This document shows, piece by piece, positions 6,437-10,764 of a stretch of 10,764 nt of DNA. Position numbers and translations under genes: made by a program. This stretch comes from Anaerolineales bacterium. Lineage in GTDB: Bacteria > Chloroflexota > Anaerolineae > B4-G1 > DUEL01. The notes beneath the pieces were generated by a model. The model was not told the DNA's origin. It was given only the letters and a program-made list of their open reading frames with translations, and made no database searches. The stretch covers positions 1 through 10,764 of the forward strand of contig DQUX01000189.1 of NCBI GenBank assembly GCA_015662065.1. The letters run 5' to 3'. Position 1 is the first letter of the stretch, and each line of letters begins with the position of its first letter.

Positions 6437-6664
6437 AAAACCGCCTGCCTTCTCCTCAGCGCCGTCCCGCCCACCCACGAGAGGACCTGTCGGTGGCGCG
6501 CCCCTCTACTCCTCTCCGGAGAAGTGGCCAGGGGGAAGGAACATACAGGTGATTACGCCCTTTGCGCTTTGCGGTTCGATGCGAGCCCCAGGCGATCGGC
6601 AACACCGGAGAGGGAGACCGTCCAATGTCGCATCAGCATAAAACCCTCGCTTCGAAGGCTCCAA

Positions 6665-6681
6665 GCGGGTCTGCGACCCGC
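6665..6681 (+). repeat. Short perfect hairpin, first of two related
   Basis: GCGGGTC-TGC-GACCCGC is a perfect 7-bp stem with a 3-nt loop. It lies between the two TCGAAGGCT direct repeats and has the same GGGTC/GACCC arm core as the hairpin at 6718-6734, so the two look like copies of one element. Confidence 0.55.
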
Positions 6682-6717
6682 GTCTCTGGTCGAAGGCTAC
6701 CATTTTCAGCCTAAATC

Positions 6718-6734
6718 GGGGGTCACAGACCCCC
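6718..6734 (+). repeat. Short perfect hairpin, second of two related
   Basis: GGGGGTC-ACA-GACCCCC is a perfect 7-bp stem with a 3-nt loop, 51 bp before the ATG at 6785. It has the same dimensions and arm core as 6665-6681. No T-run follows, so termination here is unlikely to be of the standard intrinsic type. Confidence 0.55.
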
Positions 6735-6772
6735 TCAGAGCATAATGTGACATCGTCGAACGACTCGGATTT

Positions 6773-6779
6773 AAGGAGG
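6773..6779 (+). promoter_or_regulatory. Ribosome binding site of the hydrolase-like gene
   Basis: AAGGAGG lies 5 nt before the ATG at 6785, a near-perfect Shine-Dalgarno sequence at good distance. It fixes this start. Confidence 0.85.
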
Positions 6780-6784
6780 GGCCC

Positions 6785-8023
6785 ATGCCCAGCAAGATCG
6801 GAATCCACGGTATTCGTCCCAACCGGATCGGTGCCTTCATCGAGAAGGTCGTCGCCGCCGGTGCGCACGTCGCCACCGTCAAATCGGTGGACGACCTGGG
6901 GTGGCTGGCCCACGTCAAGCAGGTCAGCCCAGAAACAGTGACGGTAGGGCGGGTCAACAGGGTGGTGGACATCCCGTTGGCGGGGGACCTGCGCAAGGAG
7001 GTCCGCGAGGCCCTCGAGCAGGTGCTCCCCCAGTGGGAGGCAAACCGGGAGTCGGTGGACTACTGGGAGGTGATCAACGAGATGGACCCTCCCTCGGTGG
7101 ACGGCCACCGCAAGTTGGCGGAGGCGATGTTTCATTTTATGGACCTGGCCGAGGCTGAGGGGTTCAAGCTGGCGCTCTTCTCCTACAGTATGGGGGTCCC
7201 GGAATGGGAGGAGATGGAGGCGATCGTCGAGACGGGGGTGTTCGCCCGGGCCAAGCAGGGGGGGCACATCTTCGCTCTACACGAGTACGGCAATCCCATC
7301 AACGTCTGGTTCGGCGATCCCATCCCGCCCCGACCGCCACACCCGGAGCGGGGTCCCCTGGCCTGCCGCTACCGCTGGTGGTACGACGAGTTCCTGACCC
7401 CCCGGGATGAGGTCATCCCGCTGGTAATCAGCGAGGCCGGCACCGCGTTGGGCATCAAGGAGCTGGGGCTGACGCCCCGTCAATGGGTGGATCAGATCGT
7501 CTGGTACGATGAGCGGTTGCGGGAGGACCCCTACGTCATCGGCTGCCATCTCTTCACGGTGGGGCCGGTCCATCCCTGGTTTCACTTCGACTACGAGGAC
7601 GCCCTCGATCTGCTGGCGGAGCGGATCATCGCCCTTAAGGATGAGCCGAACCCCATCCGGGAGGTGGAAGGGGGGGAGGGGCCGGAGAAGCCGGACGTCC
7701 CTCTGAAGCCCCGGACCCCCTACGAGCGGCACTACCTCCTGCTGCCCCCCGGAGCTGGCTGGGAGTGGGTGGAGGCCTGTCGGGGCTACTGGGAGAAGTT
7801 TCGGGTGACCATCGGCGGCAGCGCCGACGACGCCGGGTGGGGGCCGGGCCTGAAGGCCCGCATCGTCACCGCCGTCAATCCCCAGCGATGGCCCACCGAC
7901 CTGAGGGAGTTCCTGAATGCCCACTACCCCGGCTCCACCTACGACCCCATCCGCGCCGAGACGCCGCAGAAGTTGAAGGCGATCCTGGACCGGCGGGTGG
8001 AGGAGGACAAGCGGTTGGGGTAG
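6785..8023 (+). CDS. Cytoplasmic glycoside-hydrolase-like TIM-barrel protein with unknown C-terminal domain
   Basis: This is likely a clan GH-A type (GH39-like) TIM-barrel protein; substrate unknown. Seen: a barrel-opening strand KIGIHG (4-9), a second strand ATVKSVDD (30-37), YWEVINEMDP (93-102) with Asn98-Glu99 in the place of the clan acid/base pair, FALHEYGNP (163-171), and LVISEAG (213-219) with Glu217 in the place of the nucleophile. The 118-residue distance between the two Glu fits this clan. Residues from about 305 to 410 form a second domain, with HYLLLPPGAGWEWVEA, a GGSADDAGWGPG glycine/aspartate stretch (344-355) and a TAVNPQRWP segment (362-370), whose role I cannot name. There is no signal peptide and no membrane helix, which is unusual for a polysaccharide-degrading enzyme and suggests an intracellular substrate or a non-catalytic role. 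It is transcribed from the promoter at 6408-6436 and ends 8 bp from the convergent ATPase gene. The barrel call is fairly secure; the activity is a guess. Confidence 0.7.
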   Translation: MPSKIGIHGIRPNRIGAFIEKVVAAGAHVATVKSVDDLGWLAHVKQVSPETVTVGRVNRVVDIPLAGDLRKEVREALEQVLPQWEANRESVDYWEVINEMDPPSVDGHRKLAEAMFHFMDLAEAEGFKLALFSYSMGVPEWEEMEAIVETGVFARAKQGGHIFALHEYGNPINVWFGDPIPPRPPHPERGPLACRYRWWYDEFLTPRDEVIPLVISEAGTALGIKELGLTPRQWVDQIVWYDERLREDPYVIGCHLFTVGPVHPWFHFDYEDALDLLAERIIALKDEPNPIREVEGGEGPEKPDVPLKPRTPYERHYLLLPPGAGWEWVEACRGYWEKFRVTIGGSADDAGWGPGLKARIVTAVNPQRWPTDLREFLNAHYPGSTYDPIRAETPQKLKAILDRRVEEDKRLG

Positions 8024-8031
8024 GGGGGGCG

Positions 8032-8769
8032 TCAGTAGAGGACGTGGGCCAGGAATTCCTTCGTCCGCTTCTCCTTTGGTGAGGAGAAGATCTCCTCCGG
8101 CGTGCCCACTTCGACCACCTGCCCGGCATCCAGGAACACCATTCGGTCGGCGGCGGCGCGGGCGAAGCCCATCTCGTGGGAGACGACCACCATCGTCATC
8201 CCCTCGCGAGCCAGGTCCAGCATCACGTCCAGGACTTCCTTGATCATCTCCGGGTCGAGGGCCGAGGTGGGCTCATCGAAGAGCATGATCTTGGGGTTCA
8301 TCGCCAGCGCCCGGGCGATGGCCACCCGCTGCTTCTGCCCGCCGGAGAGCTGGCGGGGGTAGGCGTCTGCCTTCTCCGGCAGCCCCACCCGATTGAGCAA
8401 CCGGAGGGCGATCTCCGCTGCCTCCTCCCGCGAGCGCTTGCGGACCTTCTCCTGAGCCAGGGTGATGTTCTGCAGGGCGGTCAGGTGGGGAAAGAGGTTG
8501 AACAACTGGAACACCATCCCCACCTCCGCCCGCAGCGCGTCTATGTCTGCGTGGGGATCGGTCACCGGGATGCCATCCACGGTGATCTCCCCCTCGTCCA
8601 CCGTCTCCAGCCGGTTGATGCAGCGCAGGAGGGTGGATTTCCCCCCGCCGCTGGGGCCGAAGATGAATAGCACCTCCCCCCGCCGAACGGCCAGGCTCAC
8701 GTCCACCAGCGCCTGGACGTGCTTGAACCGCTTGTGAACGTGGCGGATCTCAATGATGTTCTCATACAC
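8032..8769 (-). CDS. Polar amino acid ABC transporter ATPase (GlnQ/HisP family)
   Basis: This is the cytoplasmic ATPase that drives the amino acid importer encoded upstream on the same strand. All nucleotide-binding motifs are intact: aromatic A-loop residue Phe15, Walker A GPSGGGKST (38-46), Q-loop Gln88 in MVFQLFNLFPHLTAL, signature LSGGQKQR (141-148), Walker B IMLFDEP (161-167) with catalytic Glu166, D-loop SALD (169-172) and switch His198. The 245-aa length is standard for the family. The start is GTG at 8769, preceded by AAGGAAG 10 nt away, and overlaps the end of the permease gene by 8 bp, which points to translational coupling. The Q-loop region reads QLF where most GlnQ-like proteins have QQF, a mild change. 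It is the last gene of its operon and faces the hydrolase-like gene tail to tail. Confidence 0.95.
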   Translation of the reverse strand: MYENIIEIRHVHKRFKHVQALVDVSLAVRRGEVLFIFGPSGGGKSTLLRCINRLETVDEGEITVDGIPVTDPHADIDALRAEVGMVFQLFNLFPHLTALQNITLAQEKVRKRSREEAAEIALRLLNRVGLPEKADAYPRQLSGGQKQRVAIARALAMNPKIMLFDEPTSALDPEMIKEVLDVMLDLAREGMTMVVVSHEMGFARAAADRMVFLDAGQVVEVGTPEEIFSSPKEKRTKEFLAHVLY

Positions 8770-9643
8770 CGGTCTTCAACTTCCTTTCCAGCCATTTGAC
8801 CCCCATCGAGCCCAGGATGGTCATCGAGAGGTAGAGATACGTGACCGTGTTCCAGGTTTCGAAGGTGCGGAACGTCCGCGAGCGGTTCAGCTTCCCCAAC
8901 TGGGTCAGGTCCCGCACCGCCAGCACGGAGATGAGGGAGGAGTCCTTCAGCATGGCGATGAAGTCGTTGCCCAGAGGGGGAAGGATCACGCGGATGGCCT
9001 GAGGTAGGATGACATAGCGCATCGCCTGGAAGTAACTCATCCCCAGGGAGCGGGCCGCCTCCATCTGGCCTTTCTCGATGGATTGGATGCCGGCGCGGAA
9101 GACCTCTGCCTCATACGCCCCATAGCCGAACGCCAGGCCGGCGATGGCACGGGCCAGCATGTTGATGTCCGTGATGTGGAGGGCGGCCATCGCCCTGCCC
9201 GTGTTGGCGAGCCAGGGAACGGTCTGCAGCGCCTCTCCCAGGCTGTGGACCACGGAGACGAGGATGGGGACCAGGACGTAGGCGACGTAGATGATGATGA
9301 CGATCATCGGGATGCCCCGCACCACCTCCACGTAGAACGTGGAGATGTTGTAGACGATGGGGTTGGAGGAGATACGCCCCAGCCCGACAACGAGGCCGAC
9401 CACCAGCGCGATGGTAAAGGCCGAGACACTGACGAGGAGCGTGATCTTGAGGCCGGGGGCGATGAAGTAGAAGGCGTCGGTGTAGTTGGGGACGGTGACG
9501 ATGGCGTAGACCAGGGCGACACCCAGCAGCAGCAGGATCAGGCCCCACCAAGGGAGCCGCGCCAGTTGCGTGGTCCACGGGATCAGGCCGGGCTCCTTGC
9601 GGGGGATGACTTCAGCGACAGCCTGCGGTCCAGATTCGGGCAC
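8762..9643 (-). CDS. Polar amino acid ABC transporter permease (HisM/GlnP family)
   Basis: This is the membrane subunit of the amino acid importer, probably working as a homodimer because only one permease gene is present. The start is chosen as GTG at 9643: AGGAGG (9649-9654) lies 5 nt before it. The longer reading from ATG at 9751 would overlap the upstream gene and run through the hairpin at 9665-9695. From this start the protein is 293 aa. Seen: a soluble N-terminus (1-30), a first helix (33-51), then the family core with GLKITLLVSVSAFTIAL (64-80), VVRGIPMIVIIIYVAYVL (107-124), GLAFGYGAYEAEVFRAGI (169-186), the ATPase-coupling EAA loop EAARSLGMSYFQAMRYVIL (195-213), and PPLGNDFIAMLKDSSLIS (222-239). 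It exceeds the usual 220-240 aa because of the extra N-terminal helix and an expanded loop at about 130-162. The 3' end overlaps the ATPase gene start by 8 bp. Confidence 0.93.
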   Translation of the reverse strand: MPESGPQAVAEVIPRKEPGLIPWTTQLARLPWWGLILLLLGVALVYAIVTVPNYTDAFYFIAPGLKITLLVSVSAFTIALVVGLVVGLGRISSNPIVYNISTFYVEVVRGIPMIVIIIYVAYVLVPILVSVVHSLGEALQTVPWLANTGRAMAALHITDINMLARAIAGLAFGYGAYEAEVFRAGIQSIEKGQMEAARSLGMSYFQAMRYVILPQAIRVILPPLGNDFIAMLKDSSLISVLAVRDLTQLGKLNRSRTFRTFETWNTVTYLYLSMTILGSMGVKWLERKLKTGV

Positions 9644-9648
9644 GTCTA

Positions 9649-9654
9649 CCTCCT
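9649..9654 (-). promoter_or_regulatory. Ribosome binding site that decides the permease start
   Basis: On the minus strand AGGAGG stands 5 nt before a GTG codon at 9643. No comparable site precedes the upstream ATG at 9751. This is the main reason for calling the shorter permease. Confidence 0.8.
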
Positions 9655-9664
9655 GGATGTGAGG

Positions 9665-9695
9665 GGGAGTCCGCGGGAGGGGCCCGCGGACTCCC
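9665..9695 (-). promoter_or_regulatory. Stem-loop between binding-protein and permease genes
   Basis: A perfect 13-bp stem (on the minus strand GGGAGTCCGCGGG with CCCGCGGACTCCC) closes a 5-nt loop, 21 nt after the binding-protein stop codon and 10 nt before the permease ribosome binding site. No T-run follows. Its size and position mirror the hairpin at 1770-1800 in the other importer. The likely role is stabilising the binding-protein mRNA end or partial attenuation (inference). Confidence 0.65.
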
Positions 9696-9716
9696 GCCTG
9701 CAATGCGTTGTAGGGG

Positions 9717-10511
9717 TTATTCCTCGCCCCAGTACTTCTGATAGAGCGCATCCAGTGTGCCGTTCTCCTGGAGCACTTGGATAGCGTAGTTGACCGGCTC
9801 GACCAGGTCGCTGCCGGGCGGGAAGACGAAGCCCAGCTCCTCAGCGCCGGTCACTGGCTCATCCAGGATCTTGATCGCATCCGGGTTCTGCTCCACGAAC
9901 CCTCGGGCCGCCTCTTCATCCATGAGCACCGCGTCCACGTCGCCCGCGATGAGGGCCTGGATCGGCAGGTCGAAGGTGTCGAAGCTCTGCACCCGCTCCT
10001 CCCCCACCAGCTCGATGGCCTTCGCCTCGTTGGTGGTGCCGATCTGCGTGCCGACGATGGCGTCGCTGGCGATCAGGCTGGCCTCGTCCACGATCTCCGT
10101 CTCGTCTATGCGGACCACGATGTACTGGGCGATGACCATGTAGGGGATGGAGAAGTCTACGATCTCATCCCGTTCCGGCGTAATGGTGACGCCGTCGGCC
10201 ACCATGTCGTACTCACCGGCGGCGGTGGCCTCGAAGATGCCCTCCCAGGCGGCCTCGACAAAGACGGGGGTGCAGTTGATCACCTCGCAGATGGCCCGAC
10301 AGGCATCATAGTCCCATCCCGCGGGCTCCCCTGTCTCCTCGTCAATGTAGTTGAACGGGGGATAGGCGTTCTCGACGGCGATGCGGACCTCCCGCCCTTC
10401 CAGGTCGTAGCCGGCCTCCTCGGGAGGGGGTTCTGTGGGAGTGGGGGGTGCGCAACCGGCGGCCACGAGCACCAACAGCATCAGGATCGTCAGGGACAAG
10501 CTCCTGCGCAT
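9717..10511 (-). CDS. Polar amino acid ABC transporter substrate-binding lipoprotein (SBP family 3)
   Basis: This extracellular lipid-anchored receptor captures an amino acid for the permease/ATPase encoded downstream. Seen: MRRS start, a hydrophobic segment (5-17) and a lipobox LVAAGC with Cys20, then a short Pro/Thr/Glu linker (21-32). The family-3 fold begins at about 42 with VRIAVENAYPPFNY. Ligand-site hallmarks are present: the aromatic AYPPFNY (49-55), GWDYDA (65-70), ADGVTITPERDEIVDFSIPY (105-124) with Arg114 for the alpha-carboxylate, VGTQIGTTNEAKA (153-165), and Asp198 in AVLMDEE for the alpha-amino group. The conserved Arg and Asp argue for a standard L-amino acid ligand; which one is not clear. 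The 264-aa length is normal. Cys71, Cys75 and Cys80 lie close together on one helix region, which is uncommon. The start is supported by the ribosome binding site at 10519-10527. It is the first gene of a three-gene operon. Confidence 0.95.
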   Translation of the reverse strand: MRRSLSLTILMLLVLVAAGCAPPTPTEPPPEEAGYDLEGREVRIAVENAYPPFNYIDEETGEPAGWDYDACRAICEVINCTPVFVEAAWEGIFEATAAGEYDMVADGVTITPERDEIVDFSIPYMVIAQYIVVRIDETEIVDEASLIASDAIVGTQIGTTNEAKAIELVGEERVQSFDTFDLPIQALIAGDVDAVLMDEEAARGFVEQNPDAIKILDEPVTGAEELGFVFPPGSDLVEPVNYAIQVLQENGTLDALYQKYWGEE

Positions 10512-10518
10512 TATGTTA

Positions 10519-10527
10519 CCTCCTCCT
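10519..10527 (-). promoter_or_regulatory. Ribosome binding site of the amino acid binding-protein gene
   Basis: AGGAGGAGG on the minus strand ends 7 nt before the ATG at 10511. This strong site fits a gene that needs high expression. Confidence 0.85.
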
Positions 10528-10652
10528 CAGCAAACTGGTTATGCTTTCCACAGGACACTCAGGGTTTGGCTGAAGCGCGCGGAGAACCGTCAGCGGTAGG
10601 CACCACCTCCTTCCCTGGCCGGCGATCGGAGTACCTCGTGGAACTGCGCTCT
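10528..10652 (-). other. 5' leader of the amino acid importer operon
   Basis: About 140 nt separate the predicted transcription start from the ATG. The only clear inverted repeat is a 4-bp ACCG/CGGT hairpin near 10587-10598. I see no known riboswitch, T-box or terminator signature and no small open frame with a ribosome binding site. Confidence 0.35.
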
Positions 10653-10659
10653 GGCGCGG

Positions 10660-10688
10660 ATTTTAGCATAGCTGGGCGACAAAGTCAA
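10660..10688 (-). promoter_or_regulatory. Promoter of the amino acid importer operon
   Basis: On the minus strand a -35 TTGACT (10683-10688) and a -10 TAAAAT (10660-10665) are separated by 17 bp, and a TGC extended element directly precedes the -10. The predicted start of transcription is about 10653. It is the best promoter match upstream of the operon and lies in the only A+T-rich patch of this end. Confidence 0.75.
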
Positions 10689-10764
10689 TCGGGGTATATT
10701 TTGTGATTACCCTGTTACATATAATGGACAAGAAGGCGCCGATGAGGTAGAACAGACAGGGATG

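Larger units (their letters stand above)
6437..6784 (+). other. Long gene-free leader with inverted repeats
   Basis: No convincing small gene is seen in these 348 bp. Contents: a TCTCCGGAGA palindrome (6513-6522), and a pair GATGCGA (6578-6584) with TCGCATC (6628-6634) that could form a 7-bp stem over a 43-nt loop. A direct repeat TCGAAGGCT (6652-6660 and 6690-6698) and two tight hairpins (6665-6681, 6718-6734) follow. I do not recognise a known riboswitch class. The layout allows post-transcriptional control of the downstream gene, but dispersed repeats explain much of it. Confidence 0.4.

Noticed and set aside
6578..6640. Resemblance of the leader (GGCAACACC and a closing stem) to a SAM-type riboswitch
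   Set aside because: Only about 57 nt between stem arms, required helices and pseudoknot missing, and the downstream gene is not in methionine metabolism.
6506..7267. Minus-strand open frame of 253 codons over the leader and hydrolase-like gene
   Set aside because: Runs opposite conserved barrel motifs and through palindromic repeats; no ribosome binding site or recognisable domain.
9644..9751. ATG at 9751 as permease start
   Set aside because: It would overlap the receptor gene by 35 bp and translate the intergenic hairpin; the GTG at 9643 has an AGGAGG 5 nt away.
10590..10612. GGTGGTGCCTACCGC on the minus strand as a T-box-like motif in the amino acid importer leader
   Set aside because: The T-box core is interrupted, and there is no specifier stem, antiterminator alternative or terminator with a T-run.
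9777..10706. Plus-strand open frame of 309 codons opposite the amino acid receptor
   Set aside because: Antisense of a clear family-3 receptor and of its leader and promoter; Gly/Asp/His-rich shadow.
10720..10725. Plus-strand TATAAT as the promoter of a divergent gene
   Set aside because: No -35 at 16-18 bp and no extended -10; the gene it would serve is outside the window.
1..10764. CRISPR arrays, transposases, tRNA or rRNA genes
   Set aside because: No regular repeat-spacer pattern, transposase motif or tRNA/rRNA signature was seen on either strand.

Overview
The window is high-GC bacterial DNA (roughly two thirds G+C by eye) with seven complete protein genes and no RNA genes. Several traits suggest a Chloroflexota bacterium, probably Anaerolineae-like. 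The solute-binding lipoproteins have long Val/Glu/Pro/Thr-rich linkers. A GT-C glycosyltransferase carries a C-terminal beta-rich domain. Gene gaps hold short palindromic repeats and CACGAAT-type repeats. The lineage is an inference from style; no phylogenetic marker gene is present.

Left part (55-4133, + strand): a peptide/nickel-type ABC importer made of a solute-binding lipoprotein, an OppB/DppB-type permease and an OppC/DppC-type permease. No ATPase genes follow. The binding protein is the most notable object in the window. The segment that normally forms the C-terminus of family-5 binding proteins (about residues 58-168) sits directly after the signal peptide and linker, ahead of the normal N-terminal part. 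The chain then stops where that segment should begin. This is a circularly permuted binding protein. Its partner OppB has an extra segment of about 60 residues just before its second membrane helix, on the outer side that faces the binding protein.

Middle part (4134-8023, + strand): a 329-bp gap full of hairpins and 9-nt periodic repeats leads to a multi-membrane GT-C glycosyltransferase, whose promoter places transcription start almost on the ATG (probable leaderless mRNA). Within the last codons of that gene lies a near-consensus sigma70-type promoter (TTGACA, 17 bp, TACAAT). It begins a leader of about 340 nt, rich in inverted repeats, before a cytoplasmic glycoside-hydrolase-like TIM-barrel protein with an extra C-terminal domain of unknown role.

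Right part (8032-10764, - strand): a complete polar amino acid ABC importer in the order binding protein, permease, ATPase. It runs from a strong extended -10 promoter near 10660-10688 and meets the hydrolase-like gene tail to tail with only 8 bp between them.

Both importers have a 13-bp-stem hairpin between the binding-protein gene and the first permease gene, fitting selective stabilisation or attenuation that makes more binding protein than membrane parts. I found no CRISPR array, transposase, tRNA, rRNA or phage gene. Apart from the permuted binding protein and its enlarged permease, this is ordinary transport and carbohydrate-related chromosome.
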